Assembly (NCBI RefSeq): GCF_900094545.1
Contig: NZ_FMAH01000032.1
Coordinates: 19,772-83,771, forward strand
DNA length: 64,000 nt
Source: Martinezella miluonensis
GTDB taxonomy: Bacteria > Pseudomonadota > Alphaproteobacteria > Rhizobiales > Rhizobiaceae
Direction: 5' to 3'
Made by a program: the position numbers and the translations under genes. How positions within the stretch are numbered: the first letter of the stretch is position 1; every line of letters starts with the position of its first letter. Below the pieces are notes generated by a model, which was given only the letters and a program-made list of their open reading frames with translations, searched no databases and had not been told where the DNA came from. Shown here in pieces: positions 50,892-59,423 of the stretch.

Positions 50892-52472
50892 ATGACTCAT
50901 ATCGCCAGAAAATTTCTAGCGACGGCTCTCGTCAGCACGGTATTGAGCTTCTCCGCACATGCCGCGACCCTCAATATCCACAATGGCGGCGACCCGACTT
51001 CGCTCGACCCGCAAAAGATTTCCGGCGATTGGGAAAACCGCATCGACGGCGATATTTTCGAAGGTCTGGTGACTGAGGATCCCAAGGACAACCCCATTCC
51101 GGGCCAGGCTGCGAGCTGGACCATTTCCCCTGATCAGAAGGTCTATACCTTCAAGCTGCGCGACGGCATCAAGTGGTCCGACGGCCACCCGGTCACCGCC
51201 CAGGATTTCGTCTTTGCGTTTCAGCGCCTGATGGATCCGAAGACTGCCGCCCAGTACGCCTACCTGCAATACACGATCAAGAACGCGGAAAAGATCAACA
51301 AGGGCGAGATCAAGGATCTGACCCAGCTCGGCGTCAAGGCAATCGACGACAAGACGCTGGAAATCACGCTCGAGAACCCGACGCCTTACTTCCTCAACGC
51401 CTTGATGCACTACACGGCCTATCCGCTGCCAAAGCATGTCGTCGAGGCCAAGGGCGACCAATGGGTCAAGATCGAGAACATCGTCACCAATGGCGCCTAT
51501 AAGCCGGTGGAGTGGGTGCCGGGCTCGCATGTCGCCAACGTCAAGAACGATCAGTATTATGACGCCAAGGACGTGAAGATCGACAAGGTGAACTTCTACA
51601 CGCTGGAAGATCAGGCGGCCGCGCTGAAGCGCTATCGCGCCGGCGAATTCGATGTCGTCACCTCGTTCCCCGCTGATCAGTATGAATGGCTCCAGAAGAA
51701 CCTTCCCGGCCAGGCGCATGTCGTGCCGTTCCTTGGCACCTATTATTACGTCCTGAACGCCACCAAGCCGCCCTTCAACGACAAGCGCGTTCGTCAGGCT
51801 CTCTCCATGGCCGTCAATCGCGAGGTCATCGGTCCGAAGATCCTCGGTACCGGCGAGTTGCCGATGTATTCCTGGGTACCGCCGGGTACGGCCAATTACG
51901 GCGAGCCGGCCTATGTGAGCTGGAAGGATGAGCCTTACAAGCAGAAGGTCGAAGAGGCCAAGAAGCTGCTGAAGGAAGCAGGCTTCGGCCCCGATCATCC
52001 GCTGAAAGCACAGCTTCGCTACAACACCAACGACAACCACAAGCGCATTGCAGTCGCGATCGCTGCCATGTGGAAGCCGCTCGGCGTCGATGTTGAACTC
52101 TACAACACCGAAACCAAGGTGCACTACGATGGAATGAAGCGCGGCGAAGTGGAGATCGGTCGTGCCGGCTGGCTCGCCGACTACAACGACCCGATCAACT
52201 TCCTCAGCCTGCTCTCGACCGGCGTCGACATGAATTACGGCCGCTGGAGCAATCCGAAATACGATGCACTGATCACTCAGGGCAATGAGCAGACCGATCT
52301 GAAGAAGCGCGCCGAGATCTACAAGCAGGCCGAACAACTGGCCCTTGACGATAGCGCCGCGATCCCGATCTACTACTACGTTTCCCAGAACATCGTCGCC
52401 CCGAAGGTCCAGGGCTTCGTCGACAACATTCAAGACATCCACCGCACGCGCTGGCTGTCGATCAAAGAATAA
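50892..52472 (+). CDS. oppA: oligopeptide ABC transporter substrate-binding protein
   Basis: A 526-residue periplasmic protein with signal peptide (about 5-24, SAHAATL). LNIHNGGDPTSLDPQKISGDWENRI and VYTFKLRDGIKWSDGHPVTAQDFVFAFQRLMDP are family-5 solute-binding blocks. NATKPPFNDKRVRQALSMAVNREVI (about 295) and the IGRAGWLADYNDPINFL segment (about 417) are typical of OppA. Start ATG 50892 has GGTGGGAAAACAT upstream. First gene of oppABCDF; an inverted repeat separates it from oppB. Confidence 0.95.
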   Translation: MTHIARKFLATALVSTVLSFSAHAATLNIHNGGDPTSLDPQKISGDWENRIDGDIFEGLVTEDPKDNPIPGQAASWTISPDQKVYTFKLRDGIKWSDGHPVTAQDFVFAFQRLMDPKTAAQYAYLQYTIKNAEKINKGEIKDLTQLGVKAIDDKTLEITLENPTPYFLNALMHYTAYPLPKHVVEAKGDQWVKIENIVTNGAYKPVEWVPGSHVANVKNDQYYDAKDVKIDKVNFYTLEDQAAALKRYRAGEFDVVTSFPADQYEWLQKNLPGQAHVVPFLGTYYYVLNATKPPFNDKRVRQALSMAVNREVIGPKILGTGELPMYSWVPPGTANYGEPAYVSWKDEPYKQKVEEAKKLLKEAGFGPDHPLKAQLRYNTNDNHKRIAVAIAAMWKPLGVDVELYNTETKVHYDGMKRGEVEIGRAGWLADYNDPINFLSLLSTGVDMNYGRWSNPKYDALITQGNEQTDLKKRAEIYKQAEQLALDDSAAIPIYYYVSQNIVAPKVQGFVDNIQDIHRTRWLSIKE

Positions 52473-52482
52473 TTGGGAACAG

Positions 52483-52512
52483 CCTCCCTCCCGGGCAAAA
52501 GCGGGAGGGAGG
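52483..52512 (+). promoter_or_regulatory. oppA-oppB intercistronic hairpin covering the oppB ribosome-binding site
   Basis: CCTCCCTCCCG (52483-52493), an eight-base loop and CGGGAGGGAGG (52502-52512): eleven perfect base pairs. The 3' arm contains the GGGAGG that is the oppB ribosome-binding site, 11 bases before ATG 52524. There is no T-run. It should both stabilise oppA mRNA and hold back oppB translation. Confidence 0.75.
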
Positions 52513-52523
52513 CGTCTAAAATC

Positions 52524-53447
52524 ATGTTTGGCTATGCTCTCCGTCGTCTGCTGTCGACAATCCCAGTCATGTGGATTGCCGTAACAGTATGCTTTTTCAT
52601 TTTGCGTCTCGCTCCCGGCGGCCCCTTCGATGGCGAAAGGCCATTGCCGCCGGAAGTCAAAGCCAACCTCGCGGCTCACTACAATCTCGATAAGCCCCTG
52701 GTTGAGCAATACCTGATCTATGTCGGCGATGTCATGAAGGGCGACCTTGGCCCCTCTTTCGCCAATCAGGATTTCACCGTCACCCAACAGATCATGTCCG
52801 GCTTTCCCTATACGCTGACCATCGGCGGCTCTGCCTTCGTGCTCGCAACCATCGTCGGCGTGTTCATAGGCTGTCTCGGGGCGCTCTACCAAAACCGCGC
52901 GGCCGACTATTGGCTGGGTGGCGGGCTCCTCATCGGCTTAGTGATGCCGAGCTTCCTGATCGCGCCGATCCTTCAGCTCGTCTTCGGCAACACGCTCGGC
53001 TGGCTGCCGGTCGGCGGCTGGGGCGACGGCTCGATCCGGTTCCTGATCCTGCCCATCATCGTCCTGACACTCCCACATGCGGCCCGCATCTCGCGTCTGA
53101 TGCGCGGTTCGATGATCGAGGTGATGGGCCAGAACTTCATCCGCACCGCCAAGGCCAAGGGTATCGGCCCACGGCTCACCGTGATGCGGCACGCATTGAA
53201 ACCAGCCATGATGCCGGTCGTCTCCTATCTTGGACCGGCGGCAAGCTATCTGCTCACCGGTTCGCTGGTCGTCGAAAGCATTTTCGGCCTCCCCGGCGTC
53301 GGCCGCTACTTCGTCGGCGCGGCGCTGAACCGTGACTACGGCATGGTCCTCGGCACGGTCATTTTCTACATGGTCCTGATCGTGGTCCTCAATCTGCTGG
53401 TCGACATCGCCTATGCCTGGCTCGACCCGAAAGTGAGAATGCGATGA
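52524..53447 (+). CDS. oppB: oligopeptide ABC transporter permease
   Basis: A 307-residue inner-membrane protein with about six helices. MFGYALRRLLSTIPVMWIAVTVCFFILRLAPGGPFDGE is the standard OppB start; the frame extends upward but 52524 is chosen. The EAA loop is in AKGIGPRLTVMRHALKPAMMPVVSYLGPA (about 210-238). LLVESIFGLPGVGRYFVGAALNRDYGMV is typical. The stop overlaps oppC's ATG by four bases. Confidence 0.95.
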   Translation: MFGYALRRLLSTIPVMWIAVTVCFFILRLAPGGPFDGERPLPPEVKANLAAHYNLDKPLVEQYLIYVGDVMKGDLGPSFANQDFTVTQQIMSGFPYTLTIGGSAFVLATIVGVFIGCLGALYQNRAADYWLGGGLLIGLVMPSFLIAPILQLVFGNTLGWLPVGGWGDGSIRFLILPIIVLTLPHAARISRLMRGSMIEVMGQNFIRTAKAKGIGPRLTVMRHALKPAMMPVVSYLGPAASYLLTGSLVVESIFGLPGVGRYFVGAALNRDYGMVLGTVIFYMVLIVVLNLLVDIAYAWLDPKVRMR

Positions 53448-54361
53448 TCCTCAATTCCGCCAAGAGAGAACTGCTGGAAGCAGAATTGCTTTCGGCAGAA
53501 GGGCTTGCACCCAAAGGACGGTCCCTGACCGGCGATGCGATGCGTCGCCTCCTGCGCAACAAGGCCGCCGCACTTTCGCTGATCGTGCTGGCGTCATTGG
53601 TGCTGATCGCTATTTTCGGCCCCAGCTTCCTTCCCTTCAACTATGAGGATCCTGACTGGACGTCCTTCCGTGGCGCTCCGGACTTCGCTGCCGGCCACTA
53701 CTTCGGCACCGACGGCAACGGTCGTGACCTGCTGGCGCGCACGCTCTACGGCACCCGCGTCTCGCTCACCGTCGCGCTCGTAGCAACGCTCGTCTCGGTG
53801 GTTATCGGCGTGTTGTACGGCGCTGTCGCCGGCTATTTCGGCGGTCGTATCGATGCCGTCATGATGCGCTTCGTCGATATCATGTACGCCTTGCCCTACG
53901 TCCTGTTCGTCATCCTGCTGATGGTGATCTTCGGCCGTAACGTCTATCTGCTGTTCGCAGCGATCGGCGCGCTCGAATGGTTGACCATGGCCCGCATCGT
54001 GCGCGGCCAGACCTTGTCGATCAAGCAGCGGGAATTCATCGAAGCTGCGCGAGCGTCCGGACAAAGGTCGTTCAAGATCATCCTGAAGCACATCGTGCCG
54101 AACCTCGTCGGTCCGGTGGTCATTTATGCGACGCTGACCATTCCGGAAATCATCGCCACGGAAAGCTTCCTTTCCTATCTCGGCTTCGGCGTACAGGAGC
54201 CGCTGACATCGCTCGGCACGCTGATTGCGGAAGGCTCGGCCGGCATGGAGACGACACCCTGGCTACTGCTCTTCCCGGCCGGATTCCTGGTCGCGCTGCT
54301 GATGAGCCTGCTCTTCATCGGCGACGGTCTGCGCGACGCTTTCGATCCGAAGGATCGCTGA
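53444..54361 (+). CDS. oppC: oligopeptide ABC transporter permease
   Basis: A 305-residue inner-membrane protein. It starts with a cytoplasmic N-terminal extension and a membrane helix at about 45-62 (LIVLASLVLIAIFGPSFLPF). HYFGTDGNGRDLLARTLYGTRVSL (about 85-108) is the family block. The EAA loop is AARASGQRSFKIILKHIVPNLVGPV. It overlaps oppB and is followed by oppD one base after its stop. Confidence 0.95.
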   Translation: MILNSAKRELLEAELLSAEGLAPKGRSLTGDAMRRLLRNKAAALSLIVLASLVLIAIFGPSFLPFNYEDPDWTSFRGAPDFAAGHYFGTDGNGRDLLARTLYGTRVSLTVALVATLVSVVIGVLYGAVAGYFGGRIDAVMMRFVDIMYALPYVLFVILLMVIFGRNVYLLFAAIGALEWLTMARIVRGQTLSIKQREFIEAARASGQRSFKIILKHIVPNLVGPVVIYATLTIPEIIATESFLSYLGFGVQEPLTSLGTLIAEGSAGMETTPWLLLFPAGFLVALLMSLLFIGDGLRDAFDPKDR

Positions 54362-54362
54362 C

Positions 54363-55358
54363 ATGACAGACACACTTCTCGAACTCAAAGACTACTCCAT
54401 CACCTTCCGTACGCCGGAAGGCGAAGTGGCGGCGGTCTCAAAGATGAACCTCAAGATCGGCCGTGGCGAGCGTATTGCCGTGGTCGGCGAATCCGGTTCC
54501 GGCAAAAGCCAGACCTTCCTCGGCCTGATGGGCCTGCTCGCCAAGAACGGCCGCACCAGCGGCCAGGCGCTGCTCGACGGCAAGGACCTGTTGACGCTGA
54601 AACCGCGCGAACTCGACCATGTCCGCGGCAAGGACATGGCCATGGTCTTCCAGGACCCGATGACGGCGCTTAATCCGTCCCTGCGCATATCGCGACAGCT
54701 GACGGAGCAGCTCGAGGTTCATGGTGGCCTTACGGCACGCGCGGCGTCATCGGCTGCGCTGGATATGTTGAAGCGTGTCGGCATTCCTGACCCGACGCGC
54801 CGCTTCAACCTCTACCCGCACGAACTCTCGGGCGGCATGCGCCAGCGCATCGTCATCGCCATGGCGTTGCTCACCAAACCGAAGCTTCTCATTGCCGACG
54901 AGCCGACCACTGCGCTCGACGTGACGATCCAGGCGCAAATCCTCGATCTTTTCAACGAGCTGACGGCGGAAATGCACACGGCGCTTGTCATGATCACCCA
55001 TGACCTCGGCGTCGTGGCCGGTCTCGCCGACCGCGTCGCCGTCATGTATGCGGGCCGCATCGTTGAGGAAGCCCCGGTCGAGGAACTGTTTGAGGATCCG
55101 GCGCACCCCTACACGGCGGCGCTGCACGCCTCGATCCCCCGCCCTGATCAGGATGTCGACGATCTCGCCGTCATCCCCGGCCGACCGCCGAACCTGATGC
55201 ACCTGCCGCGCGGCTGCGCCTTCTCGCCGCGCTGTGCCCATGTGGAGGACGACTGCCTCGACGCGGCGCCGCCGCTAAGCCAGCTCGCGGCACGTCGCTG
55301 CGCAGCTTGCTTCCACCCCCTTTCGGCTGATCAGGAACGGAGCCTCGTCCATGGCTGA
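54363..55358 (+). CDS. oppD: oligopeptide ABC transporter ATP-binding protein
   Basis: A 331-residue ATPase. Walker A GESGSGKSQTFLGLMG (about 41-56), Q-loop MVFQDPMTALNPSLR, signature LSGGMRQRIVIAMALL and Walker B LLIADEPTTALDVTIQ. The C-terminal oligopeptide/dipeptide domain has Cys ligands (RGCAFSPRCAHVEDDC) that bind an iron-sulfur cluster in some relatives. It overlaps oppF by eight bases. Confidence 0.95.
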   Translation: MTDTLLELKDYSITFRTPEGEVAAVSKMNLKIGRGERIAVVGESGSGKSQTFLGLMGLLAKNGRTSGQALLDGKDLLTLKPRELDHVRGKDMAMVFQDPMTALNPSLRISRQLTEQLEVHGGLTARAASSAALDMLKRVGIPDPTRRFNLYPHELSGGMRQRIVIAMALLTKPKLLIADEPTTALDVTIQAQILDLFNELTAEMHTALVMITHDLGVVAGLADRVAVMYAGRIVEEAPVEELFEDPAHPYTAALHASIPRPDQDVDDLAVIPGRPPNLMHLPRGCAFSPRCAHVEDDCLDAAPPLSQLAARRCAACFHPLSADQERSLVHG

Positions 55359-56337
55359 ACAAACGCTTCTGAAGGTCGAACATCTGACCACCGAATTCGA
55401 ACTACCGTCGAAATCCTTCTTCAAGCCGCCATTGGTTCTGACGGCGGTCAACGACGTCAGCTTCGAGCTGAAGACCGGCCGCACGCTCGGCATCGTCGGC
55501 GAGTCCGGTTGCGGCAAGTCCACGCTCGGCCGCTCCATCCTGCGGCTGATCAAGGCGCAGAAAGGCCGCATCCTCTGGCAGGGCAGCAACCTTCTGGATC
55601 TCACTGAGGAGGAGATGCGTGCCGCACGTCGCGACATGCAGATCATCTTCCAGGACCCGATCGCCTCGCTCGATCCGCGTATGACCGTCGGCGACATCAT
55701 CGCCGAGCCGCTTACCGTCTTCGAACCGAAACTGACCCGCGCACAGCGGCAGGATCGTGTCCGCGAGATCATGTCGGCAGTTGGTCTCGTTCCCGAGATG
55801 ATCAACCGCTACCCGCATGAGTTCTCGGGCGGGCAGGCGCAGCGTATCGGCATTGCGCGGGCGGTCATCACCCGGCCGAAGCTCATCATCTGCGACGAGC
55901 CGGTCTCCGCGCTCGATGTCTCGATCCAGGGCCAGGTCATCACGCTTCTGCGCCGCCTGCGCAAGGAGTTCGGCCTGACGCTGATCTTCATCAGCCACGA
56001 CCTTTCGGTCGTGCGCCTGATCTCCGACGATGTGCTCGTGCTCTATCTCGGCAAGGTCGTGGAAGCCGGCGATGCCGCGACGGTCTTCGACCATCCGGCT
56101 CATCCCTATACCCAGGCATTGTTCTCTGCGGCCCCTATCCCGGACCCGAAGCTGGCACGGAACCGCGAGCGCATCCGCCTGCAGGGAGATCCGCCTTCGC
56201 CGCTCAACCCACCACCGGGCTGCGTCTTCTCGCCCCGCTGCTGGAAGGCGACGGATATCTGCCGCACGAAGATGCCGCCGACCCAGCAGGTGCGCCCCGG
56301 CCAGACGGCGGCCTGCTACCATATGGATAGGCCGTAG
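55351..56337 (+). CDS. oppF: oligopeptide ABC transporter ATP-binding protein
   Basis: A 328-residue ATPase. Walker A GESGCGKSTLGRSILRL (about 50-66), Q-loop IIFQDPIASLDPR, signature FSGGQAQRIGIARAVI and Walker B LIICDEPVSALDVSIQGQV. A C-terminal Cys-rich domain (PPGCVFSPRCWKATDICR) is present as in OppF. It works with oppD as the transporter motor. A RIME-like repeat begins immediately at its stop. Confidence 0.95.
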   Translation: MAEQTLLKVEHLTTEFELPSKSFFKPPLVLTAVNDVSFELKTGRTLGIVGESGCGKSTLGRSILRLIKAQKGRILWQGSNLLDLTEEEMRAARRDMQIIFQDPIASLDPRMTVGDIIAEPLTVFEPKLTRAQRQDRVREIMSAVGLVPEMINRYPHEFSGGQAQRIGIARAVITRPKLIICDEPVSALDVSIQGQVITLLRRLRKEFGLTLIFISHDLSVVRLISDDVLVLYLGKVVEAGDAATVFDHPAHPYTQALFSAAPIPDPKLARNRERIRLQGDPPSPLNPPPGCVFSPRCWKATDICRTKMPPTQQVRPGQTAACYHMDRP

Positions 56338-56440
56338 AGCAATTCCAGGAAAAGCGCACAGCTGTTTCCGTCCGAAATTGCGAAAGACAAAAGAGATAGA
56401 GCGGTTCAGGGAATCCGTGAGAAGGTGAACCGCTCTAGGG
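56335..56440. repeat. RIME-like intergenic palindromic repeat, copy 2
   Basis: It starts at the oppF stop with TAGAGCAATTCCAGGAAAAG and has the same two-unit layout as copy 1: a unit around AGGAAAAG...GTTTCCG, then AGAGCGGTTCA paired with TGAACCGCTCT (about 56399-56437). It is followed by the KDG-kinase leader. Confidence 0.7.
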
Positions 56441-56531
56441 CTTCAAAAGTGGGCGGCGACGACTGCCGCCCACCTTGCCCAAGCAGCTGCTTGCGCGTAT
56501 GCAGCAGCAAGGCAAAGTGCAGGAGGAAGAC

Positions 56532-57446
56532 TTGGGCGGACGTTTCCTATCGATCGGCGAATGCATGGTGGAACTGTCGCAGGCCAATGACGGCCATCTG
56601 CGCAAGGGCTTTGCCGGCGACACCTTCAATACCGCCTGGTATGCCCGCGCCTGCCTGCCCGCCGACTGGTCGATCGACTATTTCACCGCGCTTGGCGACG
56701 ACGCCATGTCCAATGAGATGGCAAGCTTCATGAGCTCGGCCGGCATCGGCACGGCAAGCATCCGCCGCCTTCGCGGCAAGACGCCCGGCCTCTATATGAT
56801 CAATCTGAAGAATGGCGAGCGCTCCTTCAGCTATTGGCGCGACAGCTCTGCCGCCCGTCAGCTCGCAGCCGACGGCGACGCGTTGCGCGCGGCGATCGAA
56901 GCCTCAGACGTGCTTTATTTTTCGGGCATCACCCTGGCGATCCTGCCGCGCGAGGATGCCTATACGCTGCTGGCCGAACTTCGCCGTGCCAAGGCGGTCG
57001 GCAAGCTCGTCGCCTTCGATCCCAATCTGCGCCCTCGCCTGTGGTCCAGCCTCGACGCGATGCATACCCTGATCGCCGACGGCGCCCGCGCCTCGACCCT
57101 TGTCATGCCGAGTTTCGATGACGAGGCTGCGCATTTCGGCGACGATTCCATCTCCAGCACCATCCGTCGCTACCACCAGTACGGAGCCAATATGGTCGTC
57201 GTCAAGAACGGCCCCGAAGGCGCGACGATCGGATCTGGCGCAGACGAAACGCTTGTCCCCGCCGTCAAGGTGAACAAGGTCGTCGACACCACCAGCGCCG
57301 GCGACAGCTTCAACGGCGGATTTCTCGCCCACTATCTGCAACATGGCGATCCGCTCGCCGCCGCCGCTTTTGCCGCCGAAATCGCCGCGAAAGTCATTCA
57401 GGAACACGGCGCGCTCGTCTCGCCCAAGAAGCTGAAGATCGCCTGA
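56532..57446 (+). CDS. kdgK: 2-dehydro-3-deoxygluconokinase (PfkB family)
   Basis: A 304-residue sugar kinase phosphorylating KDG in the Entner-Doudoroff or pectin pathway. TTG 56532 is chosen because AGGAGGA lies five bases upstream and the product begins GGRFLSIGECMVELSQ, the family's natural start; TTG 56475 and ATG 56499 are longer alternatives. HLRKGFAGDTFNTAWYARACL (about 22) and the catalytic DTTSAGDSFNGGFLAHYLQ (about 252, catalytic Asp) are PfkB signatures. It stands alone between opp and a glycosyltransferase gene. Confidence 0.88.
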   Translation: MGGRFLSIGECMVELSQANDGHLRKGFAGDTFNTAWYARACLPADWSIDYFTALGDDAMSNEMASFMSSAGIGTASIRRLRGKTPGLYMINLKNGERSFSYWRDSSAARQLAADGDALRAAIEASDVLYFSGITLAILPREDAYTLLAELRRAKAVGKLVAFDPNLRPRLWSSLDAMHTLIADGARASTLVMPSFDDEAAHFGDDSISSTIRRYHQYGANMVVVKNGPEGATIGSGADETLVPAVKVNKVVDTTSAGDSFNGGFLAHYLQHGDPLAAAAFAAEIAAKVIQEHGALVSPKKLKIA

Positions 57447-57539
57447 TCGGCACTGTAATAATTCCATCATGGACACCCCCCACAATAGAGCGGGCGCGGG
57501 AATCATGTTTGAAGCACCGCAATCGCTGGCACCGTCATC

Positions 57540-58685
57540 ATGAGGATGCGGTGCGGATGGGCTGTTTTGGGCATGTTGCAACGCTTGTCGGACATCGAAG
57601 ACAATATTTGGGCGCAGGCGGCGACGCCTATCGCGATACCGGAGCGGTTGCTCATCGTCAGCGATGCATGGCATCCGCAGGTCAACGGCGTCGTCCGCTC
57701 CATCGAGAACACCAATCGTGAGCTGATACGCCGGGGCGTGGAAGTGTCCATGATCACGCCGGACGGTTTCCGCAACATTCCCTGCCCGACTTATCCGGAA
57801 ATCCGGCTTTCGATCGCCTCCTATCGCAAGGTGGCAGCCAAGATCGAGGCGGCGCGCCCGACTTATATCCATATAGCCACGGAAGGCCCCCTTGGGCTCA
57901 CTGCGCGCCGCTGGTGCATCCGAAACGGAATGCCCTTCTCGACCAGCTACCACACACGGTTTCCTGAATATGTCGCAGCGCGCCTGCCCATACCGGAAAG
58001 CTGGCTCTATGCCTTCGTCAAATGGTTCCACAATGCCGGCTATGGCTGCATGGTGGCCACTCCCAGCCTCGCCGATGAGCTCAAGCAGAGAGGCATCCGC
58101 AATCTGCTCTCCTGGAGCCGCGGCATTGATTCGACACTTTTCCGACCCTACCCTCTGGAAGACAATCCCTTCGGCCTGCCGCGCCCTATCTTCATGACTG
58201 TCGGTCGTGTGGCGCTTGAGAAGAATCTGCCGGCTTTCCTCGATCTCGACCTGCCGGGATCAAAAGTCGTCGTTGGCGACGGGCCGGCACGCGCAGAGTT
58301 GCAGAAGCTTTACCCGGACGTGCATTTTCTGGGCGCCAAGTTCGGCGAGGAGTTGGCACACGCCTATTCCCAGGCCGACGTCTTCGTCTTTCCGTCGAAG
58401 ACCGATACGTTCGGCAATGCGATCCTGGAGGCGCTGGCGAGCGGCGTCCCGGTCGCCGCTTATCCTGTTACCGGCCCGGCCGATATTCTTCACGGCAACG
58501 CGAAAGCCGGTGTGGTGGATACAGATTTGGCAAAAGCCTGCGTTGCCGCCCTCTCCTGCTCCCGCGAAGCCGCGCGTAGTGTCGCCCTTAACTATTCCTG
58601 GGAAGCCGCCACCACGCAATTCATCGGCAATGTCCGCGTTGCCAATCATCGCGGCCGAAAGCAGACGCATGCGGTAAGCCTGTAG
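57540..58685 (+). CDS. glycosyltransferase family 4 protein
   Basis: A 381-residue GT-B enzyme. N-terminal domain: RLLIVSDAWHPQVNGVVRSIENTNREL (about 38-64, glycine-rich loop) and IHIATEGPLGLTARRWC. C-terminal domain: PIFMTVGRVALEKNLPAFLDL (about 216), VVGDGPARAEL and FPSKTDTFGNAILEALASGVPVAAYPV (about 280-306), the donor-binding glutamates. It resembles the alpha-mannosyl/glucosyl transferases acting on lipids. The start is uncertain (57540 or 57573), since the first 35 residues lack homology. Confidence 0.87.
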   Translation: MRMRCGWAVLGMLQRLSDIEDNIWAQAATPIAIPERLLIVSDAWHPQVNGVVRSIENTNRELIRRGVEVSMITPDGFRNIPCPTYPEIRLSIASYRKVAAKIEAARPTYIHIATEGPLGLTARRWCIRNGMPFSTSYHTRFPEYVAARLPIPESWLYAFVKWFHNAGYGCMVATPSLADELKQRGIRNLLSWSRGIDSTLFRPYPLEDNPFGLPRPIFMTVGRVALEKNLPAFLDLDLPGSKVVVGDGPARAELQKLYPDVHFLGAKFGEELAHAYSQADVFVFPSKTDTFGNAILEALASGVPVAAYPVTGPADILHGNAKAGVVDTDLAKACVAALSCSREAARSVALNYSWEAATTQFIGNVRVANHRGRKQTHAVSL

Positions 58686-58908
58686 CCGGGCAAGACTCGA
58701 TATTGATTTCTTGACACCTATTTTCTCCAGCTATTGGATAGCAGCGCGCTCAGACGCCGGTGCTGGTTAGAGCATGTCGCGTGACCTGCGATGCCTTCGA
58801 CACGAAAGTCTCGATGGCATCCGCAGCGTTCAGCCGAGTGGCCGCCGAAAATTGGCTCTCCCAAAAAGCGCAAGAAACCCGTAGCCGCCGCACGCTTTTT
58901 GGCGTACA

Positions 58909-58934
58909 ATTATTTATCGCACGATTTAGATAAT
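58909..58934. promoter_or_regulatory. candidate OhrR operator
   Basis: A near-perfect dyad, ATTATnTA, ten bases, TAnATAAT (58909-58934), lies 20 bases upstream of the OhrR-type start. Its centre and distance fit autorepression. Confidence 0.45.
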
Positions 58935-58953
58935 CTCCTAGGGAGTATTGGAA

Positions 58954-59394
58954 ATGGCGGACGACCCGCTGAAATTGGACACCTTCATCTGCTTCGCCCT
59001 CTATTCGGCGAACCATGCGATGAATCGACTGTACAAACCCATGCTCGACGCATTGAATCTGACCTACCCGCAATATCTCGTCATGGTGACGCTGTGGGAG
59101 GAGGACGGACAGACCGTGGGCGGTATTGGCGAAAAGCTCTTCCTTGAATCGAGCACTCTGACACCGCTGCTGAAGCGCCTGGAAGCGGCAGGATTCATCC
59201 AGCGCATCCGCAGCAAGGAAGACGAGCGTCAGGTGCTGATCCATCTGACCGGCGAAGGCGTGGCCCTAAAGAAGAAGGCCGCAAGCATTCCCGCCTGCAT
59301 TCTCGATGCCTCGGACCATACCGTCGAGGAACTGACGCGATTGAAGGCGGAGATCACCACATTGCGCGCTGCATTGAGCAAGAACGCGGCCTGA
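58954..59394 (+). CDS. ohrR: OhrR-type MarR-family regulator
   Basis: A 146-residue winged-helix repressor. The redox cysteine is at residue 13 in KLDTFICFALYSANHAMNRLYKP, exactly as in OhrR proteins that sense organic peroxides. LTYPQYLVMVTLWEEDGQTVGGIGEKLFLESSTLTPLLKRLE carries the recognition helix. ATG 58954 follows GGGAG. No ohr peroxidase gene is adjacent, so its target is elsewhere or it controls itself. It is convergent with der. Confidence 0.88.
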   Translation: MADDPLKLDTFICFALYSANHAMNRLYKPMLDALNLTYPQYLVMVTLWEEDGQTVGGIGEKLFLESSTLTPLLKRLEAAGFIQRIRSKEDERQVLIHLTGEGVALKKKAASIPACILDASDHTVEELTRLKAEITTLRAALSKNAA

Positions 59395-59423
59395 TCAAAC
59401 CCGCCCTTGGGCGGGGGAGTGCA

